NCBI RefSeq assembly: GCF_028622875.1
Contig: NZ_CP117709.1
Location: 1,736,001 to 1,800,000 of the forward strand
Length of the DNA: 64,000 nucleotides
Direction of reading: 5' to 3'
Source: Streptomyces sp. MMBL 11-1
GTDB lineage: Bacteria > Actinomycetota > Actinomycetes > Streptomycetales > Streptomycetaceae
Numbering within the stretch: position 1 is the stretch's first letter; each line of letters opens with the position of its first letter. The translations under genes and the position numbers were made by a program. This document shows, piece by piece, positions 30,872-39,324 of the stretch. Below the pieces are notes generated by a model. The model saw only the letters and a list, made by a program, of their open reading frames with translations. It was not told where the DNA came from and made no database searches.

Positions 30872-32059
30872 TCAGGAGGTGCGCGGCCACAGGGCCGGAT
30901 CCGGCGTGAACCGCACCCGCAGCACCCCGTTCGCCAGGGCCGCGCCGGAGACGGTGCAGCGGCGCAGCGCGGAGGCGATCCGCACGATCCGGTGGAAGGG
31001 GCCGACGGTCAGGAGCAGTTCGTCGCCCCGGCGGACCAGGCGCAGGTCCTCCTTGGCGGCCCCGGGCAGCGGCAGGCACCAGGTGAGGGTGAGGGACCCG
31101 TCCTCGGCGTCCGGGTCCTCCTCGGTCCACCAGGGTTCGCCGGCCCGGCCGGGCGTCCGGTCGTCGGGGGCGGGTATCTCCAGCGCGGCCAGGTCGTCCG
31201 GGCCCTGCGGGTCGCGGCCCAGGTGGGCGGCCTCGTGCACGGGAAGGTCCGGGGCCAGGTCCTGGTGCCAGTGGTCCAGGCACTTCTCCTGCTGGGCGGC
31301 GAGCGCGGCGAACCAGGGGTCGGGCGAGTGCCGGGGCAGCACGCGGGAGGCGACCAGCAGGTCGGCGCGGAGTCCGTGCAGGGCGAGGCCGGTGCGGGCG
31401 GCGCGCAGGGCGTCCTCGGCGGCGGGGCCCGGCTCGGCGACCAGGCGGAGTGTGGTGGCCCCGTCCTCGATCAGGGCCTGGACGGCGGCCAGCTCGGCGT
31501 CCTTGCGGGCGGCGGCCTCGTACAGCCACTGCGCGGGCATGGGGACCCCGGCGAGCTGGGCGAGGACCGGGCGCAGGGCACGGGCGGCCTGGCGTTCGGC
31601 GGGGAGGAGCCGGCGCAGGTAGCGGCGCAGCTGTCCGGGCAGGGCGAGCAGGGCCAGGGCTTCGGTGAGCGGCGGGAGGTCGACGACGAGGGTGTCGTAG
31701 CCGGCCCAGTCGCCCTCGGCGGCCCGGCGCAGGGTGTGCAGCAGGGCGAGCTGCGGGGAGCCGGGGAGTTCGGTGAGCTCCTCGCCGTCGAGCCGGCCCG
31801 CGCCCAGCAGGTCCAGGACGCCGGAGGCGCGCTTCTGGAGCTCGGTGAGTTCGGCGCGGAAGTGCTCGCCGGAGTCGATGCGGGCGTGGTCGAGGTTGTC
31901 GGCGGCCCGGGTCGGTTCCGGGGCGGCGGGGAAGCCGGGCACGGCCTCGGCGGAGACCAGCAGCGTGCGGCCGCCGTTCGCGGCGGCGGCCAGCGCGGTG
32001 GCGGCGGCGACGGTGGTGCGGCCCGCGCCGCCGGTGCCGGTGACCAGGACCGTACGCAC
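30872..32059 (-). CDS. ArsA/GET3-like ATPase with an altered P-loop
   Basis: A 395-residue protein of the ArsA family. The expected GKGGVGKT deviant Walker A is GTGGAGRT at residues 8-15, so both the signature Lys and the P-loop Lys are replaced. The DTAPTGHT switch motif is replaced by VDLPPLTEALALLALPG. The C-terminal domain (LRLVRRGDELLLTVGPFHR, GVLRVRFTPDPALW) is the ArsA HSP20-like beta domain. GTG starts five bases after the SRPBCC gene stop. No arsenic genes are near, so the role is not arsenite export; a chaperone-like or regulatory role is possible. ATPase activity is doubtful. Confidence 0.88.
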   Translation of the reverse strand: MRTVLVTGTGGAGRTTVAAATALAAAANGGRTLLVSAEAVPGFPAAPEPTRAADNLDHARIDSGEHFRAELTELQKRASGVLDLLGAGRLDGEELTELPGSPQLALLHTLRRAAEGDWAGYDTLVVDLPPLTEALALLALPGQLRRYLRRLLPAERQAARALRPVLAQLAGVPMPAQWLYEAAARKDAELAAVQALIEDGATTLRLVAEPGPAAEDALRAARTGLALHGLRADLLVASRVLPRHSPDPWFAALAAQQEKCLDHWHQDLAPDLPVHEAAHLGRDPQGPDDLAALEIPAPDDRTPGRAGEPWWTEEDPDAEDGSLTLTWCLPLPGAAKEDLRLVRRGDELLLTVGPFHRIVRIASALRRCTVSGAALANGVLRVRFTPDPALWPRTS

Positions 32060-32064
32060 GGCCC

Positions 32065-32514
32065 TCAGTTCCCCGGTGCGGACTCGACGCGCTTCTTCAG
32101 ACCGGCGAGGGCGCGGTCGATGATGACCTTCTCGGCCTTGCGCTTGATCATGCCGAGCAGCGGGATCTTGACGTCGACGGCGAGCCGGTAGGTGACCTCG
32201 GTGCGCTCGCCGCCGCCGAGCGGGGCGAGCGCGTAGGTGCCGTCCAGGGAGCGCAGCATCTGGGACTTGACGAGGCTCCAACTGACCTCGTTCGCGCCGG
32301 TCCAGGTGTAGGAGAGGACGTGGTCGTCCTTGATCGCTCCGGCGTCCAGGACGAGGCGGACCTGCTCGGCGCGGCCCTGGTCGTCGGTGGAGAGGACCTC
32401 GGCCTCCTTGACCTCGCCGGTCCACTCCGGGTAGCGGGCGAAGTCGGCGATCACGCCCATGACGTCGGCCGGTGCCGCCTCGATCGTGATGCTCGAGCTG
32501 GTGTGTTCAGCCAT
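32065..32514 (-). CDS. SRPBCC-family (polyketide cyclase/dehydrase-like) protein
   Basis: A 149-residue START-like fold protein: TIEAAPADVMGVIADFARYP, then EWTGEVKEAEVLSTD, LSYTWTGANEVSWSLV, and the C-terminal helix VDVKIPLLGMIKRKAEKVI. Such folds bind hydrophobic ligands in a cavity. Upstream of and nearly contiguous with the ArsA-like gene, so the pair is likely one operon. No polyketide genes are near; the general family name does not imply that activity. Confidence 0.93.
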   Translation of the reverse strand: MAEHTSSSITIEAAPADVMGVIADFARYPEWTGEVKEAEVLSTDDQGRAEQVRLVLDAGAIKDDHVLSYTWTGANEVSWSLVKSQMLRSLDGTYALAPLGGGERTEVTYRLAVDVKIPLLGMIKRKAEKVIIDRALAGLKKRVESAPGN

Positions 32515-32623
32515 CGCCGTGGCCCTCCAGTGCGGTGTAACCGGTCGCGTTCGGCAGGTGCCTGCCGCTGTGCAGGCTATCGCGTGCCCGGGACGCTCCG
32601 GCGCACGCCCCGGCCGCCCCCGG

Positions 32624-33430
32624 TCACCAGCTCAGCGCCCAGGGTGTTCCGGTGGAGGCGAAGTGGCCGACGTTGACGCACTCGGTGGTCCCGATCCGCA
32701 TCCTGCGGACCAACGGCTGGTGAACATGGCCGAAAAGCGCGTATCGGGGGCGGGTGGAGCGGATCGCCTCCAGCAGGGCGCCGCTGCCGCGCTCGAAGCG
32801 GCGGGCGACGGTGTCGTACGTCAGCTCGGGGACGTCGGGCGGGATGTGCGAGCAGAGGACGTCGACCGGACCGAGCGCCTCGACCTTGGCGGCGTACTCC
32901 TCGTCGCTGATCTCGTACGGGGTGTTCATCGGGGTTCTGAGGCCGCCGCCGACGAAGCCGAAGACCCGGCCGCCGATCTCGACGCGTTCGCCGTCGAGCA
33001 CGGTGGTGCCGGGGCGGGCGTACTCGGGCCAGAGGCCGGGGACGTCGACGTTGCCGTAGGTGGCGTACGTCGGGGTGGGGAAGGCCGCGAAGAGTTCGGC
33101 GTACTGCTTGCGCACCGCGCCGAGGATCTCGGCGTTGCGGTCGCGGCCCGCCCACAGCTCGCGGCCGAAGGCGCGGGCCTCCTCGTAGCGGCGGGCGGTG
33201 CGCAGGGCGACGATGCGGTCGGCGTTCTCCTTGCCGAACAGATCGGGGAAGATGCCGCGCGCGTGGTCGGCGTAGTCGAGGAAGAGCACCAGGTCACCGA
33301 GGCAGATCAGGGCGTCGGCGCCGTCCCCGGCGCGGGCCAGGGCCTCGGTGTTGCCGTGCACGTCGCTGACCACGTGGATCCGGGTCGGTCCCCCGGCCGG
33401 GACCCGGCTGTCCGGTTCGCTGCCTCGCAT
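32624..33430 (-). CDS. Metallophosphoesterase
   Basis: A 268-residue calcineurin-like phosphoesterase. Metal motifs: HVVSDVHGNTEAL (Asp, His), LICLGDLVLFLDY (GD), ATYGNVDVPG (GN), VDVLCSHIPP (His) and LFGHVHQPLVRR (GHxH). This is the complete two-metal site. The ATG follows TAGGGT (33437-33442) by 6 bases, consistent with a leaderless mRNA. No neighbour reveals the substrate. Confidence 0.95.
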   Translation of the reverse strand: MRGSEPDSRVPAGGPTRIHVVSDVHGNTEALARAGDGADALICLGDLVLFLDYADHARGIFPDLFGKENADRIVALRTARRYEEARAFGRELWAGRDRNAEILGAVRKQYAELFAAFPTPTYATYGNVDVPGLWPEYARPGTTVLDGERVEIGGRVFGFVGGGLRTPMNTPYEISDEEYAAKVEALGPVDVLCSHIPPDVPELTYDTVARRFERGSGALLEAIRSTRPRYALFGHVHQPLVRRMRIGTTECVNVGHFASTGTPWALSW

Positions 33431-33708
33431 GGGATCACCCTAGGGCGCCGCTTCCGTCGCGGGTAGACCGCCCGGACCTGCGGTTACTTCCCCGTCGGGA
33501 CGGCAGTGGACTACTGTGCGCGAAAGGGCCATTTATATGTGTGATGCATAAGACATCTGGCCGGAACCCCCTATCCGGAACCGAGTACCGGTGGGTAACG
33601 TCCGGGCAGTCCAGTCGTGCTCACCCCACTGAGCACCCGCCACTCTTGGACCGCAGCCGGTGCGTCACACAGAGCCGTGGCACCGGAGCCCGATGAGGAG
33701 CAGCAGTC
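33431..33708. other. Divergent intergenic region with an AT-rich island
   Basis: This region separates the metallophosphoesterase from the divergent acyl-CoA synthetase gene. It holds the -10 of the former (33437-33442), a TACTGT hexamer (33512-33517) facing the latter, and an AT-rich island around 33529-33556 (ATTTATATGTGTGATGCATA), unusual in this GC-rich DNA. I see no gene, hairpin or clear repeat. Confidence 0.5.
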
Positions 33709-35505
33709 TTGCGCGAGTTCAGCCTTCCGGCCCTGTACGAGGTCCCGACGGACGGCAACCTGACGGATCTCATCCGCCGCAATGCCGCTCAGCATCCCGA
33801 AGTCGCGGTGATGAGCCGCAAGGTGGCCGGCGTCTGGACGGACGTCAGTGCCACGGAGTTCCTGGCCGAGGTGAGAGCCGCCGCCAAAGGCCTGATCGCC
33901 TCGGGTGTGCAGCCCGGTGACCGGGTCGCCCTGATGTCACGCACCCGGTTCGAGTGGGTGCTGCTGGACTTCGCGATCTGGAGCGCGGGCGCGGTGACCG
34001 TGCCGGTGTACGAGACCAGCTCCGCCGAGCAGGTGCAGTGGATCCTCGGTGACTCGGGGGCGGTGGCGGTGCTCGTGGAGAGCGACGCGCACGCCGCGTC
34101 CGTGGCCTCCGTACGGGACGCGCTGCCGGATCTCGCGCATCTCTGGCAGATCGACGCGGGCGCGGTGGAGGCACTGGGCAAGGCCGGGGCCGAGGTCTCG
34201 GACGAGACCATGGACCTGCGCACGCGCAGCGCCAAGGCGGACGACCCGGCCACCATCGTCTACACCTCGGGCACCACGGGCCGCCCCAAGGGCTGTGTGC
34301 TCACCCACCGCAGCTTCTTCGCGGAGTGCGGCAACGTGGTGGAGCGACTGAAGCCCCTCTTCCGTACGGGCGAGTGCTCGGTGCTGCTGTTCCTGCCCGC
34401 CGCGCACGTCTTCGGCCGGCTGGTCGAGGTGGCGTCGGTGATGGCCCCGATCAAGCTCGGCTGCGTCCCCGACATCAAGAACCTCACCGAAGAGCTGGCC
34501 TCGTTCCGGCCGACGCTGATCCTGGGCGTGCCCCGGGTCTTCGAGAAGGTCTACAACGCGGCCCGCGCCAAGGCGCAGGCGGACGGCAAGGGCAAGATCT
34601 TCGACCGGGCCGCCGACACGGCGATCGCCTACAGCCGGGCGCTGAGCACCCCGGGGGGCCCCTCGCTGGGGCTGCGGCTCAAGCACAAGCTCTTCGACAA
34701 GCTGGTCTTCGGGAAGCTGCGCGCGGTGCTCGGCGGCCGGGGCGAGCACGCGATCTCCGGCGGCGCTCCGCTGGGCGAGCGGCTCGGCCACTTCTACCGG
34801 GGCATCGGCTTCACGGTCCTGGAGGGCTACGGCCTGACCGAGACGTGTGCGGCGACCGCGTTCAACCCGTGGGACCGGCAGAAGATCGGCACGGTCGGCC
34901 AGCCGCTGCCCGGTTCGGTCGTGCGGATCGCGGACGACGGCGAGGTGCTGCTGCACGGCGAGCACCTGTTCTCCGGCTACTGGAACAACGAGTCGGCCTC
35001 GGCCGAGGCGCTGGCCGACGGCTGGTTCCACACCGGGGACATCGGCACGCTCGACGAGGACGGCTACCTCGCGATCACCGGCCGCAAGAAGGAGATCATC
35101 GTGACGGCGGGCGGCAAGAACGTCGCCCCGGCGGTGATCGAGGACCGCATCCGCGCGCACGCCCTGGTCGCGGAGTGCATGGTGGTCGGCGACGGCCGTC
35201 CGTTCGTCGGCGCGCTCGTCACGCTGGACGAGGAGTTCCTGAGCCGCTGGGCCGAGGAGAACGGCAAACCGGCCGGCTCGACGGCCCTGTCGCTGCGCGA
35301 GGACCCGGAGCTGCTGGCCGAGGTGCAGCGGGCGGTGGACGACGGCAACGCGGCCGTGTCCAAGGCCGAGTCGGTGCGCAAGTTCCGTGTCCTGCCCGCC
35401 CAGTTCACCGAGGAGGCGGGCCACATCACGCCGTCGCTGAAGCTGAAGCGGAACGTGGTGGCGAAGGAGTTCGCGGACGAGGTGGAGTCGATCTACCGCA
35501 CCTGA
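33709..35505 (+). CDS. Long-chain acyl-CoA synthetase (AMP-binding)
   Basis: A 598-residue adenylating enzyme that activates fatty acids to acyl-CoA. P-loop TIVYTSGTTGRPKGCVLTH; A5 motif GYGLTETCAATAFNP; ATP/hinge motif GWFHTGDIGTLDEDGYLAITGRKKE; catalytic Lys near the C terminus in ITPSLKLKRN. A TTG start at 33709 fits the GAGGAG eight bases upstream. It is followed by a strong terminator and does not share an operon with other lipid genes. Confidence 0.95.
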   Translation: MREFSLPALYEVPTDGNLTDLIRRNAAQHPEVAVMSRKVAGVWTDVSATEFLAEVRAAAKGLIASGVQPGDRVALMSRTRFEWVLLDFAIWSAGAVTVPVYETSSAEQVQWILGDSGAVAVLVESDAHAASVASVRDALPDLAHLWQIDAGAVEALGKAGAEVSDETMDLRTRSAKADDPATIVYTSGTTGRPKGCVLTHRSFFAECGNVVERLKPLFRTGECSVLLFLPAAHVFGRLVEVASVMAPIKLGCVPDIKNLTEELASFRPTLILGVPRVFEKVYNAARAKAQADGKGKIFDRAADTAIAYSRALSTPGGPSLGLRLKHKLFDKLVFGKLRAVLGGRGEHAISGGAPLGERLGHFYRGIGFTVLEGYGLTETCAATAFNPWDRQKIGTVGQPLPGSVVRIADDGEVLLHGEHLFSGYWNNESASAEALADGWFHTGDIGTLDEDGYLAITGRKKEIIVTAGGKNVAPAVIEDRIRAHALVAECMVVGDGRPFVGALVTLDEEFLSRWAEENGKPAGSTALSLREDPELLAEVQRAVDDGNAAVSKAESVRKFRVLPAQFTEEAGHITPSLKLKRNVVAKEFADEVESIYRT

Positions 35506-35520
35506 GCGCTGTCACGTGGA

Positions 35521-35553
35521 GGGGGCCCGCACCGATTCCCGGTGCGGGCCCCC
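35521..35553. terminator. Strong terminator between convergent genes
   Basis: Perfect 14-bp stem GGGGGCCCGCACCG / CGGTGCGGGCCCCC (35521-35534 and 35540-35553) with a 5-base loop, between the acyl-CoA synthetase and the GT4 gene; likely bidirectional. Confidence 0.9.
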
Positions 35554-35569
35554 TCGGCATGCGGCACGT

Positions 35570-36712
35570 TCACAGCAGGGTCCTGAGCTTCTCCGCCAGC
35601 AGGTCCCAGCGCCACTTCTCCTCGACCCAGGCCCGGCCCCGCTCCCCCATCCGCTGCCGTAGCTCCGGGTCCCCGAGCAGCGTCACGATCCGGTCCGCCG
35701 ACTCCTCGGCGCTGCCGCCGCGCACCACCCAGCCGGTCTCGCCGTCGAGCACCGCGTCCGGGGCGCCGCCCGAGTCGCCGGCCACCACGGGCAGCCCGGT
35801 CGCGGACGCCTCCAGGTAGACGATCCCGAGGCCCTCCACGTCGAGGCCGCCCCGCCGGGTGCGGCAGGGCATGGCGAAGACGTCCCCGGCCCCGTAGTGC
35901 GCGGGCAGATCGGCCCAGGGCACCGGTCCGGTGAAGCGCACCGAGTCCCGCACCCCGGTCTCCGCCGCGAGCCGCTCCAGGTCCCTGGCGTACGGGCCGC
36001 CGCCGACGATCAGCAGCACCGCGTCCGGGATCCGCGCGAGGATCGCGGGCATGGCCAGGATCAGCGTGTCCTGGCCCTTGCGCGGCACCAGGCGCGATAC
36101 GCAGACGACCACCGGGCGGTCCGAGAGCCCGAGGCGGGCCCGGACCCGGTCCCCGCCGGACGCCGGGTGGAAGGTCCCCTCGTCGACGCCGGGCGGCAGT
36201 TGGACCATGCGCCCGGCGGCCTCGGGGGTGAGGGCCCCGGCGATCCGGGAGCGGGTGTACTCACCGAGATAGGTGATCGTGTCCGTGGCATCGCCGATCC
36301 GGCGCAGCAGCTGGCGGGAGGCGGGCAGTTGCGCCCAGCCGGCCTCGTGGCCGTGGGTGGTGGCGACGAGCCGCCGGGCCCCCGCGCGGCGCAGCGCCGG
36401 GGCCATCAGGCCGAGCGGGGCGGCGGCGCCGAACCAGACGGAGGCGCAGCCGTGCTCCCGCAGCAGGGCGGTGGCCCGGCGGGTGACGCGCGGGGTCGGC
36501 AGGAGCATCGTCGTCCGGTCGCGGACCACGGTGAACGGCTGCTCGGCGTCGAAGGCGGCGGTGGCCGCCGCGCCCTCCTCGCCGCGCTTCCAGGTGGAGG
36601 CGTAGACGACGACCCGGTCGGGATCCAGGCGCAGCGCCATGTTGTGCAGGAACGCCTGGATGCCACCGGGGCGGGGCGGGAAGTCGTTGGTCACGATCAA
36701 GGTCTTGTCCAT
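35570..36712 (-). CDS. GT4 glycosyltransferase, PimB'-like mannosyltransferase
   Basis: A 380-residue GT-B enzyme. N-terminal TLIVTNDFPPRPGGIQAFLH (acceptor loop), VVCVSRLVPRKGQDTLILA and donor-site EGLGIVYLEASATGLPVVAG, the E-x7-E GT4 motif. It resembles PimB', which adds mannose to phosphatidylinositol mannoside, and other GDP-mannose enzymes. The GT87 membrane transferase diverging 60 bases away fits a lipid-glycan role. The ATG follows TACTGT (36721-36726) by eight bases, near leaderless spacing. Confidence 0.9.
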   Translation of the reverse strand: MDKTLIVTNDFPPRPGGIQAFLHNMALRLDPDRVVVYASTWKRGEEGAAATAAFDAEQPFTVVRDRTTMLLPTPRVTRRATALLREHGCASVWFGAAAPLGLMAPALRRAGARRLVATTHGHEAGWAQLPASRQLLRRIGDATDTITYLGEYTRSRIAGALTPEAAGRMVQLPPGVDEGTFHPASGGDRVRARLGLSDRPVVVCVSRLVPRKGQDTLILAMPAILARIPDAVLLIVGGGPYARDLERLAAETGVRDSVRFTGPVPWADLPAHYGAGDVFAMPCRTRRGGLDVEGLGIVYLEASATGLPVVAGDSGGAPDAVLDGETGWVVRGGSAEESADRIVTLLGDPELRQRMGERGRAWVEEKWRWDLLAEKLRTLL

Positions 36713-36771
36713 CGTCGCCGACAGTACCGAACGGCCGCGCTTCCCCGCTGACGCGCTCTCCCGGCGGCATC

Positions 36772-38076
36772 ATGAGCCGCCGGGGACCCGGCCGGACACG
36801 AGCGACGAAGAGGCGGCGGATGACGGCTGTGGCGGGACGAGGGCCCAGCGGCGCCGGGCCGTGGCCGTACGCGCTGTGGGCGCTGACCCGGGCATGGCTG
36901 CTGGCCTGCGTGTTCAAGGTGGTCACCGTGCCGGGCCCGGACGTCACGGTGGACGTGTCGGTGATCTACCGGGGCTGGTACGAGGTGCTGCTCGCCGGAA
37001 CGTATCCGCTGGACGACGTCACCTGGCAGTACCCGCCCGGGGCGGCGCTGGCGGTCCTGTCCCCCGCCCTGCTGCCGTTCCTGGAGTACGCGACCGCGTT
37101 CTTCGTGCTGGTGCTGGTCTGCGACGCCCTGGTCCTGGGGCTGCTGCTGTACGCGGCCCGGCGGCCCGGCATAAGGGCGGCGGGTGCCTGGGTGTGGATC
37201 GCGGGGGTGCCGCTGCTGGGGCCGACGGTGTACGCCCGCTACGACCTGATGGTGACGGCGGTCGCGGTGGCCGCGCTGCTGGCGGGGGTGCGCCGGCCCC
37301 GTGCGCTGGGGGCGCTGGCGGCCTGCGGGGCGCTGCTGAAGGGGTGGCCCGCGCTGCTGCTCGCCGGGGTGCGCAAGGGGCGCCCGACGCGGGCCGCGTG
37401 GGCGTCGGCGGCGCTGACGGCGGCGGGGCTCGCGGCGGCGTTCGCGCTGTGGATGCCGGGGGCCTTCGCGTTCCTGGCCTTCCAGCGGGACCGGGGCACC
37501 GAGGTCGAGTCCCTGGGAGCGCTGGTCTTCCACGTGGCGCGGCGGTTCAGCTGGGAGGGGCGGGTGGAGCTGCGCTACGGCTCGCTGGAGTTCCTCGGCC
37601 CGCACGTGGAGCTGGTGTCGACGCTGGCGTTGGGGCTCGCCGTCCTGGCGCTGGGCTGGCTCCTGGTGTGGCGGCTGCGGGCCCGGGCGTTCGCCGCGCA
37701 CACCCCAGCCGAGGCGGCGTTCACGGCGGTGCTGCTGTTCACGGTCACCAGCCGGGTGATCAGCCCGCAGTACGTGGTGTGGCTGGTCGGGCTCGCGGCG
37801 GTGTGCCTGGTGTTCCGGGGGGCCGCGATGACCCTGCCGGCCGTGCTGGTGCTGGCGGCGGCCGGGGTGACGCTGCTGGAGTTCCCGATCGGCTTCGGCC
37901 ATGTGGTGGCGAGCGACGCGTGGGGCGTGACGCTCCTCCTCGTACGGAACGGGCTGCTGGTGGCGGCCTCGCTGATCGCGGCGCGGCGGCTATGGCGGTC
38001 GACGGTGTCGGGGAGGCCGCGTGCCGAGGTCGCTCTTCTCCCGGGCGGGGGTCAGCCGAGCCGGGTGGCGAGGTAG
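36772..38076 (+). CDS. GT87-family polyprenyl-phosphate mannosyltransferase-like membrane protein
   Basis: A 434-residue protein with about ten hydrophobic segments between residues 35 and 420. The first loop has VYRGWYEVLLAGTYPLDDV-like residues (VSVIYRGWYEVL, WQYPPGAALAVL), where the GT87 family places its catalytic Asp/Glu. It would use a lipid-linked sugar to modify a glycolipid outside the membrane. ATG at 36772 and 36820 are both possible; the first gives a basic N terminus. The 3' end overlaps the convergent lipoprotein gene by 25 bases. Confidence 0.85.
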   Translation: MSRRGPGRTRATKRRRMTAVAGRGPSGAGPWPYALWALTRAWLLACVFKVVTVPGPDVTVDVSVIYRGWYEVLLAGTYPLDDVTWQYPPGAALAVLSPALLPFLEYATAFFVLVLVCDALVLGLLLYAARRPGIRAAGAWVWIAGVPLLGPTVYARYDLMVTAVAVAALLAGVRRPRALGALAACGALLKGWPALLLAGVRKGRPTRAAWASAALTAAGLAAAFALWMPGAFAFLAFQRDRGTEVESLGALVFHVARRFSWEGRVELRYGSLEFLGPHVELVSTLALGLAVLALGWLLVWRLRARAFAAHTPAEAAFTAVLLFTVTSRVISPQYVVWLVGLAAVCLVFRGAAMTLPAVLVLAAAGVTLLEFPIGFGHVVASDAWGVTLLLVRNGLLVAASLIAARRLWRSTVSGRPRAEVALLPGGGQPSRVAR

Positions 38077-39308
38077 TCGCGCCAGTCGGCGGTGAACTGC
38101 TCGGCGGTGGTGTCGAGCACGGCTTTCAGCCCCTGCTCCACCGCCCCCTCGCGCCCGGAGTGCGCGCCGACGGCCTCGTAGAAGGCGATCAGCTTCTCCT
38201 TGCCCCACCGTTCCGCGATCAGCTCGCAGGCCAGCCAGCCGCCCTCGTAGGCCGCCGCCAGCTTCGCGGGGTCGCCGTCGAAGCCGAAGTCCGGGTCGGC
38301 GGGGAGCCCGGCCGGGGTCCGGCCGGTGCGGACGGCCTCCGCCAGCTCGGGGGCGATGGTGTCGGCGGCGCGGTCCTCGCCCCGGTAGGCAGTCCAGTCG
38401 GCGAAGCCCTCGGAGAGCCAGACCGGGGTGGCGGTGGAGGTGCTGGTCCGGGTGGCGACATGGGTCGTCTCATGGGTCAGGACGATCCGCTGCCCGAAAC
38501 TGCCCAGGGTGGCGTACGCCTGCGGGTTGACGACGACCCGGTCGGCGAGGGCCGGGCGCTTGCCGGTGCCGCCGACCTCACCGGTGGTGACGGCGGCGAT
38601 GCCCCGGTAGCTGGTCTCCGGCGAGCCCAGCAGCCCCGCCATGTCCTCGACGGACTCCGGCACGAGGACGACCACCCGGCGGGCCCAGGGCTTCGGCCAG
38701 GCGTCCGAGACGGCCGGCACGGCGAGGTCCACGGTGTCGGCGACCTGGCGCAGCTCGCTCTCGGGCCGGCCGACGCCCAGGACGATGCTGTGCTCGCCCT
38801 CGACGACCTCGACGTCCCCCTGCTGCCACAGCTGCCCGGAGGCGCCCTTGGCGGGCCGGTCGGCGGTGATGTACCAGCGCTCGCCGTCGCGCATCAGCTC
38901 CAGGACACGGCGGGTGGCGACCGGGGCGGTGTCGTACCCGTCGATGCGGTAGCGCAGCTCCACGTCGGCGGTGGCCCACCGCCCGTCCTGCCGGGTGATG
39001 CCCTTGACGTCGTACGTCCAGGACTTCAGGGGCACGTCGGCGAGCCGGTCCAGCTCGGTGCGCTGGGCGGCCCGGAGCTTCGCGGCGTCCGGGGCGAGGG
39101 GGTCGAGGTAGCCCGCCGGGTCGTGGGCGAGGACGGCCGCCGCGCGGCGCTCCAGGGTGGTGTCGAGGGCGTCGGTGGTGAGGAAGGTGTCGGCGTCGGC
39201 GGGGGCCGTGCAGGCGGACGCGGTCAGGAGCGCGGCGAGCAGCGTGCCCGCCGCACGCCGTCGTCCCCGGGGGCGTCCCCCTCGCGCGTCACGTCCTCGT
39301 ACGGCCAC
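38052..39308 (-). CDS. Putative zinc-metallopeptidase lipoprotein (peptidase MA-like)
   Basis: A 418-residue secreted protein. After a basic N terminus, TLLAALLTASACTAPA gives a signal peptide and lipobox (Cys33). A zinc-binding HETTH lies in LTHETTHVATRTS, with the third ligand Glu probably in LSEGFADWTAYRGED, 20-30 residues on. The C-terminal domain (YEGGWLACELIAERWGKEKL) matches peptidase MA/gluzincin-like proteins. The N-terminal domain of about 140 residues looks like a beta-barrel. Substrate unknown; expected on the outer face of the membrane, possibly in envelope maintenance. Confidence 0.85.
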   Translation of the reverse strand: MAVRGRDARGGRPRGRRRAAGTLLAALLTASACTAPADADTFLTTDALDTTLERRAAAVLAHDPAGYLDPLAPDAAKLRAAQRTELDRLADVPLKSWTYDVKGITRQDGRWATADVELRYRIDGYDTAPVATRRVLELMRDGERWYITADRPAKGASGQLWQQGDVEVVEGEHSIVLGVGRPESELRQVADTVDLAVPAVSDAWPKPWARRVVVLVPESVEDMAGLLGSPETSYRGIAAVTTGEVGGTGKRPALADRVVVNPQAYATLGSFGQRIVLTHETTHVATRTSTSTATPVWLSEGFADWTAYRGEDRAADTIAPELAEAVRTGRTPAGLPADPDFGFDGDPAKLAAAYEGGWLACELIAERWGKEKLIAFYEAVGAHSGREGAVEQGLKAVLDTTAEQFTADWRDYLATRLG

Positions 39309-39324
39309 CCTGCCGATCGTACGG

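Noticed and set aside
29105..32191. A 1028-codon open frame on the + strand opposite glkA and the ArsA-like gene
   Set aside because: Shadow frame: product is low-complexity and has no domain, while the minus strand encodes clear enzymes.
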